A stretch of 64,000 nucleotides of DNA from Ascarosepion bandense (GCA_037127315.1 JBBBDQ010000445.1:2586501-2650500), one strand, 5' to 3'; positions 33,235 through 44,564 are shown, numbered from the stretch's first letter. Notes: a model not told the origin generated them from the letters alone. Made by a program: numbers and translations.

Positions 33235-33636
33235 AAGCAACCGACAATTTGTAATGAATTATTTTGAACATTATTTTTACCGATACTCGTATTTAAGTAG
33301 ATATTCTGTTTTTAATTAAACAGTATTTTATATTTATATCTACCGGCCTGATTATTTCACGATAAATTTTATTGCGAAAATGGGTGCTATCCAGCAGGAT
33401 TCGTCTGATCAAGAGGCTATTCATGGTCGAGTGGTTAAGACAGTACCAGATCAAATGGTAGCTTCCCCTATGTAAATAGGGGTAGCAGGTTCGAATCCTG
33501 CTGGATAGCACACATTTTCGCAATAAAATTTATCGTAAAATAATCAGGCCGGTAGATATAAATATAAAATACTGTTTAATTAAAAACAGAATATCTACTT
33601 AAATACGAGTATCGGTAAAAATAATGTTCAAAATAA

Positions 33637-33645
<9 letters not shown>
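33235..33645. repeat. tRNA-like sequence flanked by ~160-bp inverted arms
   Basis: The left arm (33240-33403) and right arm (33492-33640) are close reverse complements, sharing TTTAAGTAGATATTCTG, TCTACCGGCCTGATTATTT and TTTATTGCGAAAATG. The tRNA-like unit lies between them. The left arm ends in GCTATCCAGCAGGATTCG, an inverted copy of the tRNA-like 3' end. Confidence 0.88.
33416..33509 (+). pseudogene. tRNA-like sequence with long variable arm (Ser/Leu class)
   Basis: Acceptor CTATTCA/TGGATAG, D-arm GTCGAGTGGTTAAGAC, anticodon stem TACCA/TGGTA with loop GATCAAA, long variable arm CCCCTA/TAGGGG, T-arm GCAGG-TTCGAAT-CCTGC. The base before the anticodon is A rather than the invariant T, and there is one extra nucleotide before the anticodon stem. 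I read it as a tRNA-derived repeat head, not a working tRNA. A formal anticodon would be TCA. Confidence 0.6.
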
Positions 33646-33701
<56 letters not shown>

Positions 33702-33759
33702 CATTGGTGATAATTCCTGAAAAGTGGACGGATAGGTGAGTCTACGAAACTTCGTATTC

Positions 33760-33819
33760 GAGATTCTGAAGGTAACTTCAATCCCTCTCACTCTCCCTCT
33801 CTCTCCCTCTGTCTGTTTG

Positions 33820-33874
<55 letters not shown>

Positions 33875-33940
33875 TTCTTTATATATCAAGAACAGTTTTG
33901 AAAGAAAAGTTAAATGTTTTAATGCACTGTATACAATTTA
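33760..33940. repeat. (CT)n and (AT)n simple repeats
   Basis: A CTCTCTC-rich tract at 33790-33842 runs into an AT run to 33872. The open frame at 33736-33972 reads through both and is not credible. Confidence 0.8.
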
Positions 33941-34262
33941 ATTTAGATTCTTTTTTTGTTTTGTTTCCATAATCTTTGTTGTCAAATCTTGCACATCATG
34001 ACGACAGAGGATCCTGCCAACGTTCCACTCTTCTTGCCAGATCTCTGTCGTAGAGATTTCTTTGTAGATCAGTGGTAGGCTTTCAGCAATTATCCTTCTT
34101 GTCCGGGGATGGTAGGTTACTGTAGAATATTCCTTGTGAACGTCGTGACCAATTCCATCTTCTTCAAACTGATCTTTGATGCGAATGGCGAAGCTTCGCG
34201 TTGGTGGACCTCTTTGAAACTGTCTTCTAAGTTGTTTTTGCAACTCTTTGATTCTGCGAAAA
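33938..34262 (-). pseudogene. Possible HTH (transposase/DUF4817-like) relic
   Basis: A 101-residue minus frame includes LRRQFQRGPPTRSF, IRIKDQFEEDGIGHDVHKE and YHPRTRR. This resembles the N-terminal helix-turn-helix of mariner-like and DUF4817 proteins (RxF...PPTR..I....F...G...DVHKE.SGRPRT), with the expected SGRPRT region altered. Upstream and downstream frames are closed, so at best it is a fragment. Based on remembered pattern, not alignment. Confidence 0.4.
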
Positions 34263-34269
34263 CTTTATG

Positions 34270-35280
34270 ACGCAGTTTCTTTATTCAAAACTTAGTCGTA
34301 CTCCTGCCATTAATAGAATGCACTGCATCTGAAAACAAAAAAACAAAAAAAAACTCCAGAAGGTAAAGCAAGTAAAAAAGTGGGGTACATCTTGGCGGTG
34401 CGGGGGTGGGGATCCCTGTATATCGCATTTAAGCTTTTTGCATTTAATTTTATTTTAAATCCTAATGCGAGTTTCTGATGATTGTGAAGGCATCTCTGGT
34501 AAATGGCATTCTGTAATGATGAGAACCCCTATAAAGTGAACGGACATATTCGTCTATGAAACTCTAGAGTTAGTATATAGTGGGCTGCTTATCTATTCTT
34601 TTCTGTTAGTAGTGGAGAGTCCGTTCTAGTAAAGGGTAGTTGTATACTGTTGCAGGTTAACGGAATTTGGCCTTGTTGTAGATAGCCCACTATGAGTCAT
34701 AAAATGATTACGAATCAAGAAAGGCAATTTGAGTAGAAAAATAACATTTTATATATACACATATCAATTAATGTTTTTACAATTGAAGTAATACATGAAG
34801 TATAGGTTCAACTGAGGTTAAAATGTTCATGGCAATAAAATGCTGAAAGAGAATTAATGTTTAGGAATTTGGGAGCGTGTAAGTAAGGAATGTCTTTGAT
34901 GTATTCGCTCTTTAGGTCAGTAAGTAGTTTTTTAAAGCAGGGAAGAAGGAAAGAGTTAAGGGAGGCGAGCATAGTAGCCGCTTGACTTAGGTCAAGGGGA
35001 TATTAATGCCTCTCTTCTCCTCGAGTCGGTCGGCTTGTCGAAGCTTTCTGTATCCGCTTTTTATAACTTCTTTTTAGATCACAGCAGCTCATTTGGGATT
35101 TCACACTTGTATTTGGTTCTGGGCTCGCGAACTGGAAATTTAATATTTAATTAATTTTTAGTTTTCAACCGGAACATCTGCGCGGAGCCGGCAGCGCAGC
35201 GACGACTTTTAGTCATTTTCTTTTTGGTCGTGAAAGCGCAAACATCCGGTCCATCGCTTTTGCTCGGTATCACCATAAGT
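34270..35280. other. No gene; one GC-richer block
   Basis: 34480-34580 contains one unit of the 69-bp family (AAAGTGAACGGACATATTCG). 34960-35270 is richer in G+C (CTGCGCGGAGCCGGCAGCGC) and might be a LINE 5'UTR or promoter remnant, but no open frame follows. Confidence 0.35.
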
Positions 35281-36700
35281 ACATTGTACAATGCTGATAT
35301 TCTCTAAAATGTGAACGGATGAGTTTGTCTACAAAATACTGAAGTGAGTACATTTATTACCTCCACTCATTTTCGTTTTTGAAATTTTAAATTGAATTTT
35401 TAAAAATAAAAAAATTTTCTTGAAACTTTTATTTTAGTTTTAATTAAAAGCTAAATGATTAAATTTACTATTTCACACAAAAATTATTTTGATTGGAATC
35501 TAAAATTTTTCAACTGTTTTTAATCTTTCAATTTTCGGCCATTTATAAGCAATCGACACATTTGTAAACATAAGTTAATTCTAGGTTTTAAAAATCTTGC
35601 AAAAATGAAATATACATCTGTGACACTTTATTTTTGGAAAATTAGCAAATTTTATGTTAAATTAATGTGATTTACACAAGTATTACTTATTTATTGCGTG
35701 AAATTTAGAATAAAACTAGTTTTTAATCACAGAGTTGAATTTTTTTACTGTCCACCGTATATCAAAACGTGCTGACAGGTTGTTGATTGATAAGATAAAA
35801 GTTTATGGTGTTCACAAGAGACAAAATTGAACAAATATTTTTTCGGGTAAAGGGGAAAAACTCTGACCTTTTTAATTTGCACATAGAAATTGCTATACAA
35901 AAAAAAATACATCAAATACATACACACAAAAAATTTAGATTATTTTAAAAATATGTAGGCAAAACAATTTGTAATAAACTTTTCAATTTTCGATAGGCAA
36001 ATTAATTTTCAATTATTAACTTAAAAATGTAGCCACAACAAATTTTTGAAGTATTTTTAAAAATATTTTTGAAACTATAAATTGTTATATTTAAAAAAAT
36101 GAAAACAATTCTTTTAAAATTTCATGAGTAATCGAAAAAAATATTTCTTCAGTCTAAAATGTCTTTAATTTTTATTATTTATTCAATCAATTTAAAGCTT
36201 ATAAAATTAAATAATATCAGAGTTTTATTGCATTTTTCATTTTACCATACGGAGCAGATTTTTGGAAAAAGAGTTCAAATTAAAAAAAACAAAAACAGAT
36301 GATTTATATTCCCCAATGAGTCCTGCGTTTAACTAATAAAACCATTTACTGCAACAAATTAAAATTTTACGTGTAAGAGGGGTAACAGATGTAAAAAAAC
36401 AGATGTAACAGATGTAACAGATGTAACAGATGTAAAAAAATATTTTACCATGATTTAAAAAAAATAATTTAAGAAATAATTACATTTATTTGTGAATGAG
36501 AATTGAAAGTTTCATTAAAATCTAACAATTATTTGATTTTTGCTAGAATTTGCAAATTAATGTTTGTCACCAGAAAAAAGTGAGTTATGTAATATTACGT
36601 TTACCACTGTAAACTCTCGTAACATTTTGGTTACTCGCTAACTCAGATCAAAACAAGATATTTACCAACATTTAGAAAGGTGTAAAATTTAAAAAAAATA
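35280..36700. other. AT-rich DNA, no recognised feature
   Basis: Starts with one 69-bp-family unit (35280-35360), then ~1.3 kb of AT-rich sequence. At 36388-36436 there is a short tandem AACAGATGT repeat. Nothing else supportable. Confidence 0.45.
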
Positions 36701-36707
36701 ATTAACA

Positions 36708-37124
36708 ATTGTTTGCCGGAATAATCATTTTCTTTAACTGAAGAGAAAGATAAAAAAATAAAAAAATAAGAAGTAAAAAAGAGAAAAAGGTAAAGAAAGT
36801 CAGGACAGAGGCATTGGCGTCAGATCAGCTGGGGGTATTCAGACTAGTCGTGAAGATGCTGACCGCTATGTCATTAACCGTTTATTTCTAATTCTATGGA
36901 TACATGTGTATGTGTAACCCCATAAATTAACCCACCCATGTACACTAACTTATATCCATATACACATATGCGTACATTCCTACATTCCTACTTACAAATG
37001 TGACTGTGTTTATGCTTATACATACTTACCGACCTACACTTTTGCATGTCTACATACGGATCTTGTGTTCGTATACTCACATATATACATTTCATAAAGA
37101 CGGGATTTCTGCGCGTATAAAGAG

Positions 37125-37179
<55 letters not shown>

Positions 37180-37393
37180 TGTGTCAGTAATTCTCACACA
37201 TACTCCCAAAATACGCATATATTTTCATACCTACATATATCCTCACATCCATACGTACATATACTCATAAATTTGTTCTTCATACATACATTCATTTATT
37301 TATATCCACATACAATTATTGTGTTCACACACTTGCAATTTTATGAGAAGCGGGTCCACGCATACATGTATACACATCCATATATATATATAT
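36708..37393. repeat. Duplicated segment, partner at 29524-30200
   Basis: Second copy of the segment described at 29524-30200, with a 12-bp insertion (ACCGACCTACAC type) and differing AT run. It starts at AATTGTTTGCCGG without the hammerhead motif. The 146-residue frame at 37000-37440 reads through an (AT)n and is not credible. Confidence 0.88.
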
Positions 37394-37499
37394 ATTTTCC
37401 TCTTAATCATAATATAAATATTTTGATGGAAAAAGTTTGATTTTATTAAGTTTAGGGCCATTTTAATTCATACTATACTGCTTTTTAGTGATTTAGTGG

Positions 37500-38110
37500 A
37501 GGTACCAAGAGTACATTGTACCTTGCTGATATTCTCTAAAGAGTGCATGGACAGATTCGTCTACGAACTTCTAGAGTGAGTACATTATACAATGCTGATA
37601 GTTTCTGAAGATTGAGCGGACAAGTTCGTTTACAAAACTCTGGAGTAAGTATAGTTTGCCAAGCTGATACTCTATGAAGAGTAAACGGACGGGTTCATCC
37701 ACGAAAGTGAGGGCATTGTACAATTCTGATACTCTTTGAGAAGTGAAAAGCCGGGTTCGTTTACAAAACTCTTAAGTGAGAAAATTGTAAAAGGCTGATA
37801 CTCTCCGTAGAATGAACAAGCGGCTTCGTCTACAAAACTCAAGAGGGAGTATATTGTACACTGCTGATACTCTCTGAAGAATGAATGGACACGTCTGTCT
37901 ACAAAACACTGAAGTGAGTACCTTCTACAATGCTGATACTGTTTGAAGAATGAACAGATGCGTTCGTCTACAAAACTTCGGAGTGAGTACATTGCACAAT
38001 GCTGATAATCTCTGAAGAGTGAACGGACTGTTTCGTCTCCGAAACTCTGGAGTGAGTATATTGCACAATGCTGATAATCTCTGAAGAGTGAACGGACTGG
38101 TTCGTCTAAG
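37500..38110. repeat. ~69-bp satellite, about nine copies
   Basis: Units contain GTGAGTACATTGCACAATG, CTGATAATCTCTGAAG and GTGAACGGACTGGTTCGTCT. The 23-codon period keeps a minus frame open for 157 residues (repeated YSLxSFVDE). The related array at 47830-48030 is not open in the same frame, so I treat it as noncoding. Single units occur at 33720, 34520 and 35280. Confidence 0.88.
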
Positions 38111-38679
38111 TAACTATGAAATAAGAATGCTGAAAATAACATCAATCAACTATGTGAGAAAATTTTTCTCATGTTAAGTCTATATATATAAACATATATT
38201 TTTATTTGGAAACGAGATCCAAATATATAATTCAATATAATTGTATTGAACACTTTTTATTACAACTGTGTACTGGTTTAATTTAATTGTAACCAAAACT
38301 TAACTAAATACACATACACTACCGGCCATAATTACTAGGCTACTCCAGTGTTTTAAAAATCATGATGTATTTCATACTATTTTTTACTAGTTGTTGACAA
38401 TTGAATAATTGTAAATGAAAATAGAATGGTTCTTTTGTTAATACTGCAAAATAATATGTGCATCAAATGAATTTATAAATATTTAATAATTACCTATATT
38501 GCAGTTTCATCAATGAAAGAATGAAGAAAATTTAGGGCGATTCGGACGAGTTCATCTTTGCTTCCTTGATTTGTAAAATTTTGCGAATTAATATAAACCA
38601 ATGAACAATTCTATTTTCATTTAGAATTATCCACTTGGCAATAAATACTAAAATAGTATGAATGTGGATGTACTTAGAT

Positions 38680-38977
38680 GTGCGTTGTGGTACAGTGGAC
38701 ATCGACTCGGAACGACAAATCGAGGAGTCGAGTTCGAATTCCAGTTGAATTACTCGAATTTACTTACGCATAAATACCCTTGGGAAAGGTATTAATCCGT
38801 CTCTTCCCTCCAGTTATGGGTTGAATAATAGGATAGATTGGGTTCTATAGCCTTGGTCGGCAACCAGTCTACTGCAGAAAGCAATGGCAACCTATTGCGG
38901 GATAATCTTCTGCCCAGTCAGTCATGTCTCTTTTCAGACGTGATCGCCCAAAGCGTGTATCACTTATCTGGCTGATT
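38680..38977 (+). mobile_element. tRNA-derived SINE
   Basis: Head GTGCGTTGTGGTACAGTGG, core, and AAGCAATGGCAACCTATTGC domain. The tail is altered to TTATCTGGCTGATT. Its copy in the duplicated segment is at 48606-48905. Confidence 0.88.
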
Positions 38978-39199
38978 TAGAGATTCATGACGACATCTAA
39001 AGAATGAATCTGCAATGTTATCCATCCTGATCGTTCATTTCGGCTCCAGTCGCTTTAGCTCCCTGTAGTTTATCTTTGCCTTTTCTATAAATATTTTCAT
39101 GGTAATTGTTCTGGAGGGCCTTCCTTATTCGTACCTATACTTGATGAACTTGATGAACGTAACGTGTGCGTTGTGGCGGAATGGATATCAGCTCCGAAT

Positions 39200-39637
39200 G
39201 TAGTAAAACTAACTCCGTCATTAGTCAACAAATTAAAATGTATCTTAATATACTTAACAATACCTCTAACAATATAGATAATATTAATAATTATAGTGTA
39301 CGTCAAAGTAAACATAACATTATTAACTTATAGTACAACAACCAAGTGCATAATAATTACAAACAAGATGAAACAACACTCAAAAACATAATACGTAGAA
39401 ATGTTAAACCAATAAATACTAATAATCAAATTAAGCTCATCATATATTATAAAAAATTGAAAACTATTGACCTCATAGTCTCTAATAATCCCTCAACCAC
39501 AAAACTAAATCCTCTACAGAAACTAATGTAGCGTATCAATTTACACGCCCCTTCAGAGATTATATCTCTGGTACTAATAATAAACCCACTACATATAATG
39601 GTTTTACTACAACCACTCTCTCCCGCAGACTTACCTG
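39200..39637 (+). mobile_element. Penelope-like element endonuclease remnant
   Basis: 39346-39531 encodes NNQIKLIIYYKKLKTIDLIV and a one-base frameshift near 39530 moves the frame to VVYQFT and YNGFTTTTLSRRLT. This order matches the GIY-YIG endonuclease end of Penelope-like reverse transcriptases. It is cut off at 39637 by a TIR. The same frameshift occurs at 49.46 kb, so it predates the duplication. Not functional. Confidence 0.72.
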
Positions 39638-39751
39638 TCAATGAACAATTTTATTTTCATTTACAATTATCCACTTGACAATAAATACTAAAATAGTATG
39701 AAATACATCATTTCTTTTAAAAAACTGGGGTTGCCTAATAATTATGGCCGG

Positions 39752-39814
<63 letters not shown>

Positions 39815-39819
<5 letters not shown>

Positions 39820-40140
39820 GAAAGAATATTAATAAAAAGTTTTGAATTTAAAAATGTACTTTTTTGGGACAGTATTTGTATCGAGTGATACGGACGTGCC
39901 GCATGTTGTGAACAAACACACCACGTGATGTAAACACACACAAAAAAAAATATTCGGACGCTGTCGTGAAATACGTTTCTAATTCAAATTTAAAAATCAC
40001 TCGTTTCTGATGAAGGACCGAGGGCGGTCTGAAATATAAAATACAATAATAAAAATAAACAAATACTGTTAAAAAAAGTACATTTTTAAATTCAAAACTT
40101 TTTATTAATATTCTTTCGTATACATATTAAGACAGTATAC
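39815..40140. repeat. Foldback with a hammerhead-like core
   Basis: Arms 39815-39880 and 40065-40130 are inverted (GAATATTAATAAAAAGTTTT). CTGATGA at 40007 and GAAA at 40031 enclose AG(G)ACC/GGTCT, five pairs with one bulge. The outer sequence TATACGTGGATCATCA is shared with 56497-57175, so both are one family. Confidence 0.65.
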
Positions 40141-40157
40141 GTGGATCATCACTATGT

Positions 40158-40181
<24 letters not shown>

Positions 40182-40239
<58 letters not shown>

Positions 40240-40240
40240 T
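40182..40240. repeat. (GA)n/(GATA)n microsatellite
   Basis: AT run, then GAGAGA, then GATA repeats. Confidence 0.93.
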
Positions 40241-40267
40241 AGAAAATCTACAGGGTGCGATGAGTAA

Positions 40268-40302
40268 GCTGGGCTGGCCTAATAATTATGGCCAGTAGTG
40301 TG
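40268..40302 (+). mobile_element. Solo terminal repeat of the Tc1/mariner-type element
   Basis: GGCCTAATAATTATGGCC followed by AGTAGTG matches the right end of the element at 38317-39756. No partner end is nearby. Confidence 0.55.
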
Positions 40303-40355
40303 TATATATATATATATATATATGTGTGTGTATGCTTTCTGTGTGTGTTTTATTG

Positions 40356-40415
<60 letters not shown>

Positions 40416-40499
40416 TTTTATTTATTTTTATAATGAATTTTCCCAGTTATTTATTCAGTTTTTTATGTTAAAATTAAATTCATCAAAGAAGGTACCGTA

Positions 40500-40815
40500 G
40501 TTTTTTCTTACCCAAGTACTTTCGATCTCCTCCATAATCATCCTCAGTGGTGAATGACAAGGACAAACTTATAGTATCTACAATAAAATCTTCATTTCGT
40601 TGTTTTCAAAAAATAGGTATGAACGAGCTTTGTTATAATTATTTTAAATTTTAAATATATCTGTTGTAACTATGGAAAGTTTTGCAAAACAAGCGTCACA
40701 GTATAAAGGAACTGAGCGGAAATTGGTAGAAAGCATTAAATGTTTGTTATATGCCCTTTTAGATCTATGAGGATGATCTTGGATAAGATCGAAAGTACTT
40801 GGGTAGAAAAATACA
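40500..40815. repeat. Foldback with paired hammerhead-like cores
   Basis: On plus, TGAGGAT (from 40768), stem GATCTT/AAGATC with loop GGAT, then GAAA (40791) and GTACTTGGGTA. On minus, CTGAGGA (40547-40541), a weaker GATT/GATC stem, GAAA (40523-40520), then the same GTACTTGGGTA. The arrangement and flank match 1922-2388. Confidence 0.62.
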
Positions 40816-41099
40816 TGTGAAAAACTACATCTTCCTTTTCTAAGTACAGGGTATCTTCAGAACGTGAGCGACCATAGCTCGATACAATTTCTTACCCTTT
40901 GTAGCAGAGGCGAGAAATGAGAGACAAGAAAGTGCTCGAGTAGAAAAGCTGATTACATTTAACTATTTGAACGCTAAAATGGTGGGACATAGATTCCCGT
41001 CTTGCGTAAATTCATGATGTCGGAGCATCAAGAAAATAAAACTCGTCAGAGCAGATTCCATGAAATTATTTGAAGAAAAAACACAGGAAAGCCACGTAA

Positions 41100-42510
41100 C
41101 TGTCATATATGGTCAGGCGCCCCCGCTGTTCATCTCAGTGTTTTCGACAGGCTCCAAAGGAGAATCAGTAATGTGATAGGTACCGACTTGGTGGCTCGAC
41201 TCCAGCCACTTTCTCACCGACGGGATGTGGCTGACTGCTTTCTATCCTATAAATACTTCCATGGCTTCTGCTCCGACGAACTTAAGTCACTGGTGCCCCT
41301 GCCACATGAGTTTACTCGTGCAACCAGACTGGCAACTGGGTCCCACCCATTCACAGTTAGATCAACCAAATGCAGCCTACAAGTCTACTCCTGCAGCTTC
41401 TTTTCTCGCACTTCCCGCCTGTGAAACTCTCTTCCATATTCTTGCTTTCCTGACGGATACAACTCCCAGGAATTTAAATGCAATGTTAATACCCATCTCT
41501 TAACTACTTGATTCTAGTTCTTTCTACATCACCCTGTATATCTTTTCCTTTCTCTCTACCTTTGCAACTGTCATCACACCTGTATTCCCATCCTTCTCTT
41601 TCTCTCTTCACTAACACACCTCGTCTATTGAACAGGTGAACAGGCTCATCCCTTGTTCCCTGCTTAGGATGTGGTTTCCGGCTTTCTCTTCTCCACTCTT
41701 TTCACACTTTTATTTATTTATTTATTTTTCCTCAATTGGAGTAGATAGACTAAACTATCACCCGGTTTATACTCCACCCACGTCTATTGAACAGGTGAAG
41801 AGGCTCATCCCTTGTTCCCTATTTAGGATGTGGTTTCCGGCTTTCTCTTCTCCACTCTTTTCACACTTTTATTTATTTATTTATTTTTCCTCAATTGGAG
41901 TAGATAGACTAAACTATCACCCGGTTTATACTCCACCCACGTCTATTGAACAGGTGAAGAGGCTCATCCCTTGTTCCCTATTTAGGATGTGGTTTCCGGC
42001 TTTCTCTTCTCCACTCTTTTCACACTTTTATTTATTTATTTATTTTTCCTCAATTGGAGTAGATAGACTAAACTATCACCCGGTTCATACTCCACCCACG
42101 ACTATTGAACAGGTGAAGAGGCTCATCCCTTGTTCCCTATTTAGGATGTGGTTTCCGGCTTTCTCTTTTCCAATCTTTTCACTTAGTTTTTTTTTTTTAA
42201 ATTAGAGTAGATAGATCTATTTATCGCCCGGTTCACACTCCACCCACGCCTATTGAACAGGTGAAGAGACTCATCCCTTGTTCCCTGCTTAGGATGTGGT
42301 TTACGGCTTACTCTTTTCCAATCTTTTCACTCTTACGTAGCCCCATGCGCTTCAGTGGTGTTAGCGCCTTGCTCGGGGTGATAAGATTAAAAAAACAAAA
42401 AAACTGGTTCCTCTTTGTCTTTCCTCTCCTCCTATCTAATCTTTTTCTCTTATGTGCCCCTTGCGCATCAGTGGCGGTACCGCCTTGCTTGGGGTGAAAC
42501 GATTAAAAAA
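41100..42510 (+). mobile_element. LINE 3' part with ORF2 C-terminus and tandem 3'UTR units
   Basis: 41170-41500 encodes, with a frameshift, LQPLSHRRDVADCFLSYKYF and WNSLPYS/FPDG-type sequence, the usual C-terminus of CR1/Jockey-like ORF2. 41622-42247 holds a 159-bp unit repeated (GTCTATTGAACAGGTGAA at 41622, 41781, 41940 and 42099, then 42247 after 148 bp). It ends with two poly(A) tails near 42390 and 42507. Frameshifted and inactive. Confidence 0.87.
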
Positions 42511-42762
42511 AAACAAAAAACTTCATTGTCGCGTTTTATTTATTTTTATAATATATTCAGTGACGTTTAGATAACACTTTTTTACATTTTAAACATTATA
42601 ACTTTTTGTCCAATCTTATTTTGCATTTCAATAAAAGTCTTCATGTTAATTTCTTGAAATACTAGAGATGCATTCTGTTTCCATTTTCTTTTATTAGGTA
42701 GCATAGAAATAAAAAAAAAATAACAATTAATAATAATTTAAATTGAAATTTAAGAAATATAG

Positions 42763-43002
42763 GTGAAAGTTTACTTGACAACCGCAAATAATAACTATTG
42801 GAAAGTATCCGAAAAAAATACCACGACAACGGAAGATAATTTTGTCGTTCATTGTAGAAAAGATGGAAGAAAATGTGTCATAAAAATAAAACCTGTGAGA
42901 GACGCCATCTTTGTATCTTTTCGTTTTTATAATCTCGTTGAGGGCGAGAATATCACGAATATCGTGATGTCGGACGGACACGTCCTAGTAATACGAAGTT
43001 GA
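42763..43002 (+). CDS. Unrecognised 79-residue open frame (doubtful)
   Basis: Complex, non-repetitive translation with residues such as NFVVHCRKDGRKCVIKI and VMSDGHVLVIRS, unlike the low-complexity frames elsewhere. The reverse strand is also open over much of it. No signal peptide, membrane segment or known motif is seen. It could be a terminal exon of an unseen gene, a transposon relic or chance. No promoter or splice site is convincing. Confidence 0.22.
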   Translation: MKVYLTTANNNYWKVSEKNTTTTEDNFVVHCRKDGRKCVIKIKPVRDAIFVSFRFYNLVEGENITNIVMSDGHVLVIRS

Positions 43003-43009
43003 ATTCATC

Positions 43010-43331
43010 AAATAATGCTTTCATTTGTTCGATCTGTTTATTTATTCTGTTGTTTAGTTGTTCATATCTTGTTCCACGCAAGGATGGCCAGTATCAATTC
43101 CGGGTTCCCGTCAGCCTAACATGAAAACAACTTTTGTCGTGATATATAAAGCATCGCAATAGTCTCAGCCATTCTGTATATGTACAAATATTACGGGGGA
43201 GAAAAAGGTAGGCATATAAATACAGTTTTAAATTTTATATCTTAAAGCGTTCTCCCTAAAAATTCTGCCCGAAGTTTATCAAAGCGGGACTTAAATTCAC
43301 AAACATAAATTTGCGAGAGTGGTCGATGAAA

Positions 43332-43390
<59 letters not shown>

Positions 43391-43620
43391 TTTACTTGCT
43401 TTTGTTTTACGGTTTATCAACCGTTTTGGTATTATTTAAAACCGAAAAAAAAAAAATCCGGATTGTAGAAAAAAGCCGGTATGCCCAATCGAATTACTAA
43501 CAGGGTTGGGTGTTGCTTAACCTCGGTGAGTTTTCAGCGCGACTTGGCTGCATACGAGAATTCTAGATTGAGTTGGTTGATTTTGTTCACAATGGGGAAT
43601 TATATTTCAATCATCCTATA
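43010..43620. other. No gene; (AC)n at 43336-43387
   Basis: Ordinary sequence with one AC dinucleotide run. The region before the Tc1-like element holds nothing recognisable. Confidence 0.45.
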
Positions 43621-44497
43621 CAGTACCGTGCAAAAGTATTAGGACAAGAACTATTTCATCTTTTATAAAGCATATTGACAGAAAATAAACAATTTAATTA
43701 ATTTTATTTGATTTACTCAACAAATGCTTTCACAAGAAATAAATACTTGTTACAAAATAAATTTAATATTTACTATAATAGCCTTTTGTTTTGATCACAG
43801 CCTTTATTCTGTCAGGCATTGGCATTACAAGCTTCTTCAATGTATCTAATGGTATCTACTGCCAAGCAGCTTGTATTTGTTCCCAAAGTGAAGTAACATT
43901 AGATTTGTCAATTTTTTTATCCGAAATATCCCATTGATGTTCAATAAAGTAATTTCAAAATAACTTGTTTAATAGAACATAGGAAAAATTAAATATAACT
44001 TCTTTTTAATACATTTCTTTTCCACCTAGTTTTAAATAATCAACTCACAGTGAAACAGATAATATGTAACCGTAATTTCTACTCCAACAGCTTCTTTTCT
44101 CGCGCTTCCTGCCTGTGGAATTCCCTTCCACATGACTGCTTCCCCGACGGCTACAATCTCCAGGAGTTTAAATGTAAGGTCAATAGACACCTCCTAACAC
44201 ACTAACTTGCATCTATTCTCTCAAACACTCTCACCATCTAACCAACCCTCATTCTTGGTACCCTTACCCATCTATCACCCTCCTTCTGACACTTCCTATA
44301 TCTAACCATCCTTTTCCCATCACTTCCCCGACCCTATGTAACCCCCTGCGCAACAGTGGCAGTTGAATGCCTTGCTCGGGGTGAAATGATTAAAAAAAAA
44401 TCAGAAATTTACCTGGCTTTTCACACTGTATTTGAATTTCAGTGAGGTTTTTAGGAAAATCATCCCTGTCCAAAAACTTTTGCACACTAACGTACTG
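43621..44497 (-). mobile_element. Tc1-like transposon relic, split by a LINE tail
   Basis: Ends CAGTACCGTGCAAAAGTATT and AACTTTTGCACACTAACGTA are imperfect inverted repeats of Tc1 type. On minus, 43948-43763 encodes IEHQWDISDKKID through MPDRIKAVIKTKGYYSKY with a stop, matching the Tc1 transposase C-terminus (NPIEHLWD region onward). The rest of the transposase is missing. A LINE 3' end occupies about 44080-44399. Confidence 0.85.
44080..44399 (+). mobile_element. LINE 3' end inside the Tc1 relic
   Basis: Begins at the ORF2 end (CTTCCTGCCTGTGGAATTCC, CCGACGGCTACAATCTCCAG), then the 3'UTR with AACCCCCTGCGCAACAGTGG and a terminal poly(A). Younger than the transposon. Confidence 0.82.
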
Positions 44498-44502
44498 CAG
44501 AC

Positions 44503-44564
<62 letters not shown>

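Larger units (their letters stand above)
38050..39637. repeat. 1.6-kb segment duplicated at 47985-49563
   Basis: The two copies are nearly identical, with very few single-base differences, from the 69-bp satellite through a Tc1-like TIR, a SINE and a Penelope-like coding remnant. Identity ends at CGCAGACTTACCTGTCA, after which this copy enters a second TIR and the other continues the Penelope frame. Confidence 0.93.
38317..39756. mobile_element. Tc1/mariner-type element carrying SINE and Penelope sequence
   Basis: Ends CACTACCGGCCATAATTA and TAATTATGGCCGGTAGTG sit next to TA. The terminal inverted repeats are ~115 bp (38317-38430 and 39640-39756). An internal partial copy of the right TIR lies at 38603-38661. 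No transposase remains. Contents are a SINE (38680-38977), an unclassified piece and a Penelope fragment. Confidence 0.75.

Noticed and set aside
33416..33509. Functional tRNA (suppressor or selenocysteine type)
   Set aside because: The invariant T before the anticodon is replaced, the anticodon arm is displaced by one base, and the sequence sits in a repetitive foldback family.
37672..38145. 157-residue repeat protein on minus
   Set aside because: Driven by a 69-bp satellite; the related array at 47.8 kb is not open in the same frame.
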